From NCBI GenBank assembly GCA_035771165.1, contig JAWNZC010000337.1, forward strand, positions 5,896,001 to 5,960,000: DNA of 64,000 nucleotides, in the 5' to 3' direction. Of this stretch, positions 11,447-23,339 are shown piece after piece. The notes below the pieces were generated by a model. The model ran no database searches. It saw nothing but the letters and a program-made list of their open reading frames with translations, and was not told the DNA's origin. Numbering within the stretch: the first letter of the stretch is position 1; the number at the start of each line of letters is the position of its first letter. The position numbers were made by a program, and so were the translations under genes. The stretch is from Paragorgia papillata (lineage: Eukaryota; Cnidaria; Anthozoa; Scleralcyonacea; Coralliidae).

Positions 11447-13660
11447 CTGACTTTAGGAGAGAAAAGCACTACAATGGAAATAAAACATATTAAAGCAAAA
11501 GTACTGTGAAGAAGCTAAAACATATAGAAAAACGTATGGAATACGAACGAAAAAGTAAGATGATAAACAAAGACCAGGAACAATATACGGTGTAACTTAA
11601 ACTCATTAATAATTCCCATGAATTATAATAATATAATCAGCCAATTATAATAGTTCATTCAATCACCTGATTGAGGTTGGATACTCCAGTAAAACACTCT
11701 AAAATCGTATACCACCCAAGATATTAGATCAAAAACCGGTGTTGATCTAATTCTTAAGATCTCAATTATCTATGCAAAATATACAAGTTGCTGTATGGAT
11801 AAATTTTACACACACTCAAGAGGGTCTGTTTTAATTGCATTTTCCAATTGAAATCGCTCGATTGAGATGCTGAAACATTCAAACTCGTTGTTGATATATT
11901 ATATAATTTAATATTTAATTTTCGTACTGCTTGAAATTTCTGATTGGGTAATTTGTATCATGTGACATGTCATGTTATGGAAACACTCAGCCATGCTTTA
12001 ATAAGCCGTGCTTTAATATCATTAAAGTTTGAATAAGCACGGTTTTCAAAATTTTAAAATTCTAAATTATATCGAGGAATACAAAAGATGAATACTTTAC
12101 ATAGAATATTGCCATTTCTCAAGCTAAACAAGTAATTTAGTGTTCTTTAAAGTTTTGTGTGCATAGTAGTTATAATATAGCAAACAAATTATTGCATTTT
12201 TTACAACGTATTTATTGGGAATATATAACTTGAGCTTTTGGCCCATGAACCCAGGTCGTCTTCAGAGATAACAACAACTGATAGTTTTCTCAGTAACATG
12301 TCAACATTACACTAAACGACAACTACTATACTCTAGCTCAATTAGGTATGCGCACGTATTTCAACATGCAGTTACACGTATGATTTTAAAGATTTTATAT
12401 TAGCAGAGATAAAACAAAATTAAAAATGATGGGAAAAATGTTCACGCCGTTTAATGGTTTGCTTTAAAACCATAAAAAATTCTAAACACAGGACAATTAG
12501 TAACTCAAAAAAGAAAGCAATTACTATAGTTAAATTAGTTACTAAGGCTTACTCGTTAAACAAGGATTCTTGTATGCATGGTCAAATTAAGGCTAAATCA
12601 ATAATTAAAAGAAAAAGTCGAAAAGTTTCTCTATAGTTTGTAACTACACAGACCGACCGTATGATCTGGCATTGTACGATGACCTTAAAGCCCTTAATCT
12701 GCATATAATATATCAGACGGCAATGCTATTAATAACTGTACGGCATGACATCAATATTAATATTACTAAAAGTGAAGAGTAGTGTGTTTTATAGCTATTT
12801 ATATTTAAGAAATAGAAAATAATTATCCTTTTTATTTTCATCAAGTTATAGAAACACGAGAGAATTTTGAGAATAACGGAAAATGACGACGAGATAACAT
12901 GAGCCCAAAGGTTTGTCTCTTCGCATTATATATAGCCATTTAGTGGACGCTCTCAAATTTTATAGTTATATCAACGGGAAATAGAAAAATTTCTAGCTAT
13001 AAAATACCTTTAACGAATGGTAACAAGCCAAAACCAACGACTGAATAAACTATATTGTAAAAATGTCAATTCTTATCATAATGCATGTCAATTCGTATCA
13101 GATAATGTAAATTTTATTCGTCGCAGTCGAGCACATACGTCAACACAAAACCAAACACTGTGTTTCCATCGAGTGTAATATAGAAACATAAAAATGATCT
13201 GGCTGAATGTGAACGTTCGAAGACGAACTGAGATCAGGTCGTCGCGATATATAGGGGAGTGGGTGAGTGTCCAAAAAACTGCCTTCGGCAAAACGATGAT
13301 ATGCATGATGATCAAACCAGAGCTTGTTTGGAATAAATATGGGCTTTAAGGAAAGGTCGAGAAATGTGTGTATATTCCTCCTTAAGGCGTAGTTCGAATA
13401 GCGTATACCGTAAAACTTAAATGCGTTTTCCAAGTGGAGACGTGCATGCGGTCACCATTGACTCTCTCGAAGTTGATATATCAGGCTTTTCTAATTTTAA
13501 AACATTTTTTTAATTAAGAAAATTATTTTTTAATTTTAAGAAAAAATAGATAAGCTTAAATACGTTTAGAAAATGTTTCTTATTTAAAAAAATATTTTCT
13601 TACCAATTCAAAAACTCGCTATATATAAATAGTTCATAAAGAAAACACAAAGGAAATCAT
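11447..13660. other. Intergenic, mostly unassigned; one possible retroelement tail
   Basis: No gene was recognised. At 12190-12275 the minus strand reads CTGAAGACGACC, then GGGCCAAAAGCTC, then CAATAAATACGTTG. This pattern resembles 3' regions of Penelope-like elements in animals and is a weak call. The remainder is AT-rich sequence without clear repeats. Confidence 0.35.
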
Positions 13661-13862
13661 GAGTACCATCACTATACCAATGCCCGTAAATGGAAATACC
13701 TTCCCACTTCTTCTTCTGTAGTTCGTTGCGTATTGCTGTATTTCTGTAGCTGCTACCGAAGCCTGAGAAAATTTTTTATTGAAAAAGTGTACACAAATGA
13801 GGATAATTTAGATTTAAATGGCATTTATTCACAATACAATGGATTTTTATCCCAAATCGATA

Positions 13863-15286
13863 CAGGGGCGCCGGAGCCACGGGGGCAGCGGGGGCAGCCA
13901 CCCCCTTGTCCTCACAGCGCGGGGGCAGCACGGGGGCAACCAATTGCCCTTTCACGTAAGACGAATGTTTTCTACAGGAATTGCCATTTCTATTATCGTA
14001 TTAAATGACTTTTGTATTAATACTTCAAATGTCTCACAAGCTAACTTATTACTGCAGACCATGCAGAAGCAGCAAACTAATTTTGCCTTAGGTTATAGCT
14101 GTGTCCAACCTCGTTCTCAGGGCGTTTTTGAGATTTGGAGGGTGGGAAAAACCCCTGGCATCGGCTAGTCACAGCACCCAAAAATACTGGGTGTAATAAA
14201 TTAGCTATTTAGTTTAGTATGCAAAATCATCTTGAGTAATGCAGCCCCGTGGGAGAAGTTTTTTTTCTTGATTTGATTTTCTTCTTCAAAGCTGTTAACG
14301 GTCTAGCAATCATTGATCCTCATGATCAACTCCTACCTGTTCCATACCAACCAAAACGAATAACCAGATTCTGCTCATCTCCCGAACTTGTTCAATTCCG
14401 GCTACCATAATGTAAAACTCGCACTTTTCAACGCTCATTTTTTTCAAGAATGTGCAGAACGTGGAATGTCCTACCAAATGAGTTGAAATTAAATGGAATA
14501 ACACTCAACAACTTTAAAAATCAACTTATATCTTACTACACTCTCGCGCTGGACTGTGCATACCATCCAGATAAACCTCGGTCATGGAGATCAGTTTGTC
14601 CCAAGTGCAACTCCGCCCGGAGCTTGCTTGGTGACCTTCGCTGTTGTACTTAACAGCTTTTACTATGCGGATTTTCATCGTTCTTTTATTTATTTTACTT
14701 TTGATCTGAATTGAACTTTTTTTGGGTTTTTTTGTTTTTCCTCTTAATCTATTTATATACGGGACCGCAGTAATTGGCACACGCTGTCGCGGCTACCCTT
14801 GCCACTTCTCTTAAATTTTAGTTGTATATGTGCATGTTTTTCTGTCGTTTAATTATGTATATATTTATTTGTGTGTAGGTATAAATATTCTTTATACACT
14901 GTTGGCAAAAACATAATAAATAAATAAATAAAAATTTCATTGTAATGGCAGTCCTATTCAGTCCCGTTGGCGGTTCCGTTGAAGCTTTTTGATCATAACT
15001 GGCACAAAACTATGCATAAATATGTTTCACGAGGAATGTTTAAGAAAAGCAAGCAACCAATGAAAATGCACAAGACACAGCTCAACCTCGTTCTGACTTT
15101 TTTCACTTGGGAGGTGTTTTCTGATTCATTAAAGTTGCCATGTTTTCTTAAATGTAAGTAGGGATGTAGCATCAATATGTACAGTTCAGTCATTGAATTT
15201 TCTTTCTCAATACATTGTCATTCATTATATTATACCGTTATGCTTTTTGGTGCCCCCGCCGCCTTAAGTAGCTTCCGGCGCCCCTG
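13863..15286. mobile_element. Non-autonomous hAT element (1424 bp) with 8-bp target duplication
   Basis: The terminal inverted repeats are CAGGGGCGCCGGAGCC and, reversed, CAGGGGCGCCGGAAGC. The flanks are AATCGATA on both sides (13855-13862 and 15287-15294), an exact 8-bp duplication typical of hAT. No transposase was seen. The interior carries the tail of an L2/CR1-like LINE (14448-14930). Confidence 0.88.
14448..14930 (+). mobile_element. L2/CR1-like LINE tail inside the hAT element
   Basis: Encodes RTWNVLPNELKLNGITLNNF, then YHPDKPRSWRSVCPKCNSAR and SLLGDLRCCT before a stop, the conserved C-terminus of this LINE type. The 3' UTR has GCAGTAATTGGCACACGCTG and a (TAAA)n tail at 14919-14931. 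Confidence 0.83.
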
Positions 15287-15395
15287 AATCGATACCAACA
15301 GACGTATACATCAAGAATTTGCGAGTTTTATCGCTAGACTTCCCTCACGCTTCAGTAGCAGCTACAGAAATACAGTAATACACAACCAACTATTT

Positions 15396-17518
15396 TGACT
15401 GTAAATTGCATAGAATATTTCTTATTTTAATAATTTATTTTTTATTTTTAAGCAAATTATTTTTTATTTAAAAATATAATATTTCTTGAATTAAAGAAAC
15501 TTTTTCTTAATAACAAAATTACTTTTTTGTGTTATGTACCATAGCATAACTATTGCCCAATTTCAACTTATCTTTAAAAGATAGAATTGATGGACGATAG
15601 AATAGGGCGACTTGTGAATTTTAATATTTTGAAGGGCCACGCCTATTTGTCGGGAAATTTAAAACTTTTGCACCTCCTGTTTAAAGTCCTCTTTTGCAAT
15701 GCCAATGGCCCTGACTATAAGACATAAATCTAATGTAACGATTGTGAACGCTCTTTCCAAGTTGGATCGATCTTAACGTGAACGGACTCTTCATTATTGC
15801 CAATATTGATTTGTCTAAAGACTGATTTATATTGTTCAGTTCATTTTGTCGCGCGCTTCACTTAGTTTCTATTTTACACTGAAAATTTATACTTAAACAT
15901 TAAGCCATCTGAAAACTGGTTATACCGGTAATATTGGTGACGAAAAATTTCAAGTGTAGAATGTATACATTATAAGATTACTTATTGATTACTTACTTGG
16001 AATTATTACTTACTTGATATTACTTACTTGAAAACTGGTTAGACGGTTTAAATGTCTATTATAAATGAGTGGGACGAGTGAAATTCTACCCGTCGTCTAT
16101 TAAGTGCATCCAAAAGACGCACTTATAACTGAGTGACGTCTTAACGGTTGCGAACCTTAAAAATAAGGACGTTCAGTATAAAGACGAGGCGCACTAAACC
16201 AAGACACACTTAGCCAAAAAGATAAGATTGGATCTTCTTGGTTTCAGTCACAACACAATAACTTTAGTAAAATTTGGCTTTCTTAAAGAATAACGAGAAA
16301 AAAAGAAGAATTCATGCATGACAGTAAAAGCGAACAACAAATCCGCCAATCCCAGATCTCAGTCGATACCTGTGTAAGTTTATATAATAGGTATAATTCC
16401 GGCAAAACTCGGGTGAAATTTTATTTATTTATTTAATATTATTTATACACGGTAACTTACCAACCAACTTAATTAAACTACAGTCTTGGCTATATATGCT
16501 GCATTTCTATACTATAGGTGTAACAAAAGCTCTATATTTTTTGTTTTATGGCATGGGTGAAAAAGCTGTTAGCGCGAGCGTTTCCTCTCACCACTGAAGT
16601 TAATCCCATTTTGAATGTTGGTAGTACATACATTAAACTCTTACCTCAAAACGTTGGTGGAAGCAATGTTCGACTAGTTTTCTTTAATGACAAGAAAAAT
16701 AACGGTTTATCTTCTTTATATATGTCCTAAATCGGTCGCAAGATAACACGCAGTGTCTCGGTCAGAATAATTAATATGTGAAAATAAAAACGCCTCCATA
16801 CTTGCTTCAGACAGGTGCATTTTCTTTAATTAAAATCACCTATATCTGATACGGGAGGCCAAGTCAAATTATTTTCCAAATATTTGCTCGTCTTTTATCT
16901 GTATGTAGATTAATTCTTTACTTTTTTTAAACTTTGATTCGTATCAGGAGTAAGGAGTTTATTTTTAGTTTTGCTATTCAATGAGTTGCACCAGACGAGT
17001 TACAGACACTTTGCGGCGCTAGAACTATTTTGCTTTGAAACAACTAACAATTTCACACTCTTGTTTACTAGATATATTAATGCAAGTTTGAAACACCATG
17101 CAAGTTGCTCTATACGTGATTAAAAAACTAGTGGGTTGATGAACAGACTTTTATAGAGACGAAGCTTTGCTACAAAAAGTAGGCACACAATATGTTCATG
17201 TGTCCACTGACGTATTTGAGAAACTCAGGACTATAGATCAAGCGATCCGTAATTAGTACTTAGTACTACATACATCAGTAGAAGCACACACTATAGAAAT
17301 AAAGTGTCTTGAAGTTTTTGTTAACGGTTAATGCAAATGCATCTGTCAATGCCTAAACAGAGTAAAACCTGCTCTTCAAGCTCTAAGCAGAGATACAAAT
17401 CATGAAATGACTACCTTCTTTGTCAAAATCAAATACTAAGCAAAATTACTGTATAAAGACAAAAAGTTGGATATTTAAATTGTTTGAATATCAGTTATCG
17501 TACAACTCAATAATGAAC
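15396..17518. other. Intergenic, no gene seen
   Basis: AT-rich. A weak SINE-head match 'AGCTGTTAGCGCGAGCGTTTC' in part, followed by CTCTCACC, lies at 16563-16595. Otherwise no coding or repeat structure could be supported. Confidence 0.35.
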
Positions 17519-17520
17519 TA

Positions 17521-18676
17521 CAGTCAAACCTGTATTAAGCGGACACCCTCGGGGAATTGGTTAGTGTCCGCTTAATAGAGGTGTCTGCTCAATAGAGGTT
17601 CTCGTACCCAGGCCCCCTGTCAATCTCGCACCCATTCCCGTACCCCCCCCGGATGCCAGATACGGTTTTCCCCATTATTAAACTAATATAGAAACCAATA
17701 AACGATATTCGTAATACAAATGTGTTTAACAATAACATGAATAACAAAAATTATATTTAAAATATCATGCAAATCCCGATTGTTTGATGTCTATGCGAAG
17801 AACAATTTAAATTAAGTTTATTACTGAACGACGTCGAGCACTTATTGTTTTTCTACAAAAAAATGATCGTTAATGCGCGACTGTTTGCGCCCTTGAATCT
17901 TTATTTCTTGCAACAGGTAATTGACTTTAGAAATTGCTAAAGAAAGTTTCTCTTGTGCATGATAATGGGAGAAATCTTGCAGCATTTCCCCAAACTTCAA
18001 AGCTTCGGCGGTAGACCAAATACTCGGTTGCTTTTCTTGATCGGATATAAACCCATCATCGCTATCACAACTATCATCAGACTCGACGGTGAGACAAGCT
18101 TGTTTTGCTAATGATGGGTGACAATTATCACCAAGAATCTCTTCCCTCGCAGTCTCGGAGTCCAAGTGTCCAATAAACAACATTAACGCGAACCAAACGC
18201 AGTTTAAAAAAATATGCAAGAAACTATGTACTGATTATTGTCATTGCAACAATACAATACTTATTTAACGTGGGGACAACGCTTAGCTATTAGCTAGTTT
18301 ACAGGTTTTCCGCTTAAATTACTAGACTAATAGACTAAAAATACATGTATAAAATTAGTTATTGGAGATGGGATTTAATGTCAAACTCTTGGTCTCGATT
18401 TGAAATAAGTAAGAATATTGAGAAAGATTGTAATGTTTGTTGAAGTTGAGCGGCAAGATCAAGTCCAAGTGCATTTATTGATTTCCGTCGTGAGACATTG
18501 AAAACAGGAAAGACGCTAAACTAATATCTACCATCTTAAGAAGAAACATATGTTAAATAAAAGAATAAAAGCCGAAAACACTGTCCGCTTAATACAGGGA
18601 TTTGGTATCGTTTTACACTGATTTAGGTGTCCGCATCCGCTTAGTAGAGGTGTCCGCTTAATAGAGGTGACCTTTG
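17521..18676. mobile_element. Tigger/pogo-type element, internally deleted
   Basis: The ends CAGTCAAACCTGTATTAAGC and, reversed, CAAAGGTCACCTCTATTAAG form inverted repeats with subterminal CCGCTTAATAGAGG repeats. TA dinucleotides flank both ends, as in Tc1/mariner-type insertions. Only the C-terminal end of a transposase remains, on the minus strand. Confidence 0.85.
17842..18219 (-). pseudogene. C-terminal remnant of a Tigger/pogo transposase
   Basis: About 125 residues with an acidic stretch (ESDDSCDSDDGF) followed by LSLAISKVNYLL and a final SRINDHFF. The end matches the remnant at 37804-38112 (LALSISKTNDLL, MDIDNYF). The DNA-binding and DDE catalytic regions are absent, so it cannot encode active transposase. 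Confidence 0.72.
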
Positions 18677-18679
18677 TAT

Positions 18680-20025
18680 GGTTAACATGGGATTCAATTC
18701 GGGACTTTGGGAACTGTCAACTATACAGTAAACAAACTTTTTAAGTACATTTGAGAAATATACAAATTAAAAAATTAAAAAATATATAATTGTGAAAGTA
18801 TAGTTATGACAGAAAAATATTGAATCCGCCATGCATATATTTACCGTACTCAATGCAAAAATTGCTCATGCAGTTCACTTATTTTCTTTTTGGCGTACTC
18901 CTCAAAATCTCTTTATTTTTGCATTGTTCTATTGTAGCTCGCGTACAGTCAAAAAACCCAACTTTTTTAAGTACATGTAAAGGTAGAAAAACATCAAAAG
19001 ATAAAAATTGAATAATCTATAATTTTAATGTAGATATAATCAGTAGCCGATCAGTTCTGAGCGTGTACTTACTTAAAATTGTCTTAATGATACAAGTAAA
19101 CAACATGTTGAAATTTTGTTCATAAGATAATATAAGGTATAAGTCAACATGCAAACGCACGCAAGCTCGGCAAAATATAAAAATAAAAAAGACAAGTTTA
19201 TCCACAGAGCAACAAATTTTTAAGACACGTTTTTTTTAGAAAGCATAACAGACTTAACAAAACATTTGTTGACTTTTGCCCTAAAAAATATTGAGTTCTA
19301 TTTTCCATGTATACAGGTTTGAACTTGTCTATCTTTTCGTCGTGGGTCATGGCATGACGCACAAGAATGACATTAGGGCCGTTTATGCAAAAGCTGATAA
19401 GACCTGGCTTGCATTGCACGCGCCTTGCATCAAATTAAAGGCGAAACACTCGTTTAAAGCCGGTTTTCCACCAGGCGACTTAAAATTCTTAATTACAGTT
19501 ATGCTTATTACTCAAATTCTTATTTACAGTTATGCTTATTACCCATGCATGATGCTCTGTTTTGTCGAAGACATGCATCTGTTCTTCTTCGACGCTAGTC
19601 TACAAGATATATCAGATGAGTGTGATAATTTTATGGTTTAGGATTTAACCGCAGGCCGAGTTGGAAAAAATGCGATATCAAAGATTACCAAACAAGCAAT
19701 TTTTTTGTGACAAATTTGTAAACAGATATTTTTTTGAAGAGTTTAATTTTATGAATATATTATTTAAGCCTTCCTTGTTGTAAAATGGTTAACGTTGCAG
19801 TAATTGCATGCACATTATATATTTTATATATTTGACCTAAATACACATAATCAAAACATTTCGGACGGCAAAATGTTTGAACTGTTGTTGGAATGGACCA
19901 CATAAAGAGTCAGCTGCAACGGCGTCGATGTATCACCTGTAAGGAAGGATTGCTATATATAGTAAGAAAGATTCAAAATGAAAACACGTGAAACACATAA
20001 AACAATTTAATTGGAGTCTTAACCC
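18680..20025. other. Intergenic, no gene seen
   Basis: No supported coding region. A short AAGCCGGTTTTCCACCAGGC match at 19456-19480 is a relic of the MITE found intact at 42185-42317. Confidence 0.35.
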
Positions 20026-20034
20026 TTTCACCAC

Positions 20035-20125
20035 CATGGTGGTCCTTTAGTATTTTACTCTAGCTAATGCCAGACGATTTTACTCGTCAAGGGAAAAGGT
20101 CTGTTGGCGAAAAGGTTAATAAGTA
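20035..20125. repeat. Fragment of a dispersed repeat shared with 32935-33025
   Basis: Both share a TTAACCC start, GGTCC, and a 'GCCAGACGATTTTACTCGTC' / 'GATGAGTAAAATTATCTGG' block in opposite orientation. Likely a MITE end; the boundaries are unclear. Confidence 0.5.
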
Positions 20126-20139
20126 CTTAACAACCGAGA

Positions 20140-20612
20140 GAGATGTATTTACGGTAAAATATTTAACCGAGGTCTTGCTGTCTTGACCGAACGATAGCGA
20201 GGTTAATACGTTCAAAGATCGAGGTTTGATATTTTACCGTAAAGACCAAACGGTCGAGGTTATTAAGTAGTTTATTATATGGCACTCTTTATTTCAAAAT
20301 CAATCTTGTATTTCTTCGTCTTCGCTTCCTTTAACTTCGTCAAAACAACGAACTAACGTTATTTTCTGTTGTTTCTTTCTCGTCTGGACACTAGAATTCA
20401 CTTTTGTAATGTTCATCGTCGTTTATTTCATTTATTTTCGCCGTTTTTCGGCAATAAAGTTTTTTATTAGGACTTTTTGTTTGTTTTCAATCGTATAGGG
20501 CATATAACAATGTTCATAATGCCCGCGGGCATTACGGAGAAATCTCGCCACGTCAACAACCAATCACAGCGTGTGATTTTACCTGAAGTAATCCGTACCA
20601 TATAATAAAACG
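20140..20612. repeat. Hairpin-capped element
   Basis: Starts with a hairpin (TTTACGGTAAAATATTTAAC against GATATTTTACCGTAAAG) rich in CGAGGTT blocks, followed by TTTATTATATGGC at 20270. It ends in CCATATAATAAAAC at 20599-20612. It has the same layout as the elements at 9135, 50720 and 53010. Confidence 0.7.
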
Positions 20613-21050
20613 TTTTGTTATATATCAAGTGTCATAGTCCGTTTTTCTAGCTCTCTGATTGGGCGAGCGGTCCTCGCGTGGCGGTCGAAAAATCGTGATG
20701 TTTCCCGCGTGACCCATGGCAGAGGGCAACATTACATTTATTTTTCCATGTGTTTTGTGGCCCCTCGACTGCTCGTTGTTGCCCTCGGCTTCGCCTCGGG
20801 AAACAGCGGCAGTCTCCGGACCACAAATCACACTGTTTCCCTCGGCGCCAGTAAATAAGTGTTAAATAATGCATGATTGATCAGGCAAAGTGTTTCTGCA
20901 GCAAAACCGCTGTCTAACCATGCAACAACTGAATGCGCGACACTGCAAGCACTGCGCGTGAGACACCTGAAGTCTGCTTCTCTGCAACAAGAACGAGGAG
21001 TATAATTAGCAGCAGTCAGTACAGCATGCAATTAGCAGTACTTATAGCAT
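20613..21050. repeat. Second hairpin-rich MITE-like region
   Basis: Contains TTTTGTTATATATC, then TGTTTCCCGCGTG against a CGGGAAACAG block, and CACTGTTTCCCTCGGCGCC. Similar words occur at 55750-56710. Outer boundaries could not be fixed. Confidence 0.5.
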
Positions 21051-21362
21051 TATCAAACCTTACCCAGGCATAGCTGGAAAACCAAGACGAAAATTACACT
21101 TCTCATGAATGTCCAGTCACAAATGTAAAAATTTCTGTTATTTTGAGACAAGTTGTAAAAACTTGAAAACTTACCTGGAAGAAAGATGAAAACTTTTTCA
21201 AACTCTGTTTCCTAAATATTTATAAAAAGTTTGTTCCTACTTTGATTTGTGGTAAGCCAAAAAGAAATGTTGTTTGAATACGAGCAAATTTTGCATTGAT
21301 TACTGTAAATATGGCGGATTCAACATTTTTTGTAGCTTATCTTAACCTATACTTTCTATGAT

Positions 21363-23330
21363 TCTTCTTCTTCCGCCTTATCCCTCACGGAAGAGTACAA
21401 CAGTCTTTGCCATAGATTTCTGTCTGTCGCGTCCTTTTTCTTCATCCCTCTTCTTTTCATATCTTCTTTGATGTTGTCTTTCCATCTCTTAGCTGGTCTT
21501 CCCTACATGTTTCCTCTTGCCGGAAACCGGAAGTTCTGCTGCTCTTCTTAATGGGTGTCCTTCTTCTGTTCTTTGGGTATGCCCATACCATCGGAACCTT
21601 GCATCTCTTGCCTTCTCCTCAATGCCCTGTACTCCATGCAGCTCTTTCCTTCACCTCCGCACTGGTTTTGTGCTCCTTCAGCGAGATACCTTGGGCCCAT
21701 CGCATGCAGCAACCGCATCTCTGTCCTCATCAGCAGTAGCTCTTTTTTTCCCTTCAGCGCCCAGCTTTCTGCACCATACAATATAGGATTGGCCGTATCA
21801 CAGTCGTGCATGTACATCTTGATCTTCAGCTTCACCGGTAGCTTCCTATCACAGATAACACTGCTTATGTCTCTCCATTTCTTCCAAGCTGTTCTGACTC
21901 TTGCCTTCACCTCTAGTTCACAGCCGCCGTCTTCCTGCATCATGCTGCAAGGTAGTACGCACCCTTGTCCGTGATCTTTCACAGGTGCACTGGATCAGTC
22001 TGCTCAGCTTCTCTGGTACCCCCTTCTTCCTCAGGCACCACCATACCAAATCTCCGGGAACTCTATCATACGCTTTCTCCAGATCTACGGAAGCGTGATA
22101 TAGTTTCTTCGGACCCTACGGGTACTTTTCCTGAACTTGTCTCAGTATGAAGATGGCATCAGCTGTTCCTCTGCCTGGTCTGAAGCCATGCACACTGCAT
22201 TTCATCTGGCTCCACAATCTGCCTGAGCCTCTTGTCGATGACCTTCTCCAGAACCTTCAGCAAGTGTTCCAGCAAGTGTTCCAAGACGTCTCCTTTCTGT
22301 TTATTAGTGCAGTGCCACAAGAAGGTTCTCTTTCTAGTCCTCAGGTATATGTTCTTCAACCCAGATCTTCTCCAGCAGTGCATGGACATATCCCTCTCCT
22401 GCTTCTCCTAGGACTTCCACCATCTTCATTGACAACTCCAATGGTCCTGTTGCCTTGCATGCCCTTCTTTATCTCCGTCAATACCTTCTTGACTTTCTGT
22501 ACCTTGATGTTAATGTCAATCTAACCTTCCACTGGCAGCGCACCCTCTGGCTTGTCATATGGGCTCTCCACATTTAACGAAACCTTGAAATAGCGTTCCC
22601 ATCGACCTTTCACCTCTCCGGCTTCAGAAAGAATCTTTCTCTGCTCATCTTTGATGACCATGAGCTCGCTGACGTCCTGTCGTACTCGCTGCCTCGCCTT
22701 TGCAATTCTATAGATCTTTTCCTCTCCTTCTGGTATTTCCATCTTGCATACCAATCTTTTGCAGCGTCGTCCCTCGCGACTGCCACAGCTCGCTTTGCTT
22801 TTCTCTTAGCTTCCCCATACAACTCTTTGGAAGACTCTGACCTTTCCTGTTGCCATATTTTGAAGGCCTTTAGCTTCTTCTTTCTCTCCTGGTCTCCTGA
22901 CCTTCTTGTCTTGTATATTCCCACCTGTCTTCCCGCACTTTTCTAGTGTCGTCTTCACCATAATGTCTTTCAGCTTTCTCCAGTAGTCCTCTGCTGACTT
23001 TGCATCTACCTCCTCCATCTCTCCGCTAACTGTTTTTTCGGGAGCTCTTCGTTCACTTCTTCCAGCTTCCACAGCTTGATCTTCCTGTGTCCTTTACTCG
23101 GTTTCATCTCCATCTTCTGCTTGAGTCTCATATCCATCACTAATAGTCTACGCTGGCTGGTAACTCCGTCTGATCTCCTGTGATGACTTTCGCATCTAAC
23201 ACCTTTTTCCGATCATTCCTCATCACCAGAATGAAGTTGATCTGGGTCGCATCAACCCCACTCTTATAATATATGTGAACTTGTGCCCTTCACGTTTCAT
23301 GATCAACCATGTTCTCCCACTGTCTCTTTA
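21363..23330 (-). mobile_element. Degraded RTE-like LINE with deletion of the catalytic RT core
   Basis: Read on the minus strand it follows the same order as the element at 1-2750: an endonuclease end (TQINFILVMRNDRKKV), a linker (KLKDIMVKTTLEKCG; AFKIWQQERSESSKELYGEA), RT start (RYFKVSLNVE, EVIDKRLRQIVEP) and a C-terminal region (KLPVKLKIKMYMHDCDTANP, ILYGAESWALK). The palm segment that should contain FADD is missing: the sequence passes from KKGVPEKLSRLIQC directly to the later region near 21980. The 3' end near 21363 reads toward an unrelated flank. Confidence 0.85.
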
Positions 23331-23339
23331 CATGCGTAT

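Larger units (their letters stand above)
13680..15395. mobile_element. MITE family 'CAGTCAAAATGGAAATACC', interrupted by a hAT element
   Basis: The left part (13680-13862) and right part (15287-15395) together match the uninterrupted copy at 32020-32322: ATGGAAATACCTTCCCACTT at the left, and TTCAGTAGCAGCTACAGAAA then TTTTGACTGTA at the right. The split falls exactly at the hAT insertion 13863-15286. Confidence 0.82.
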
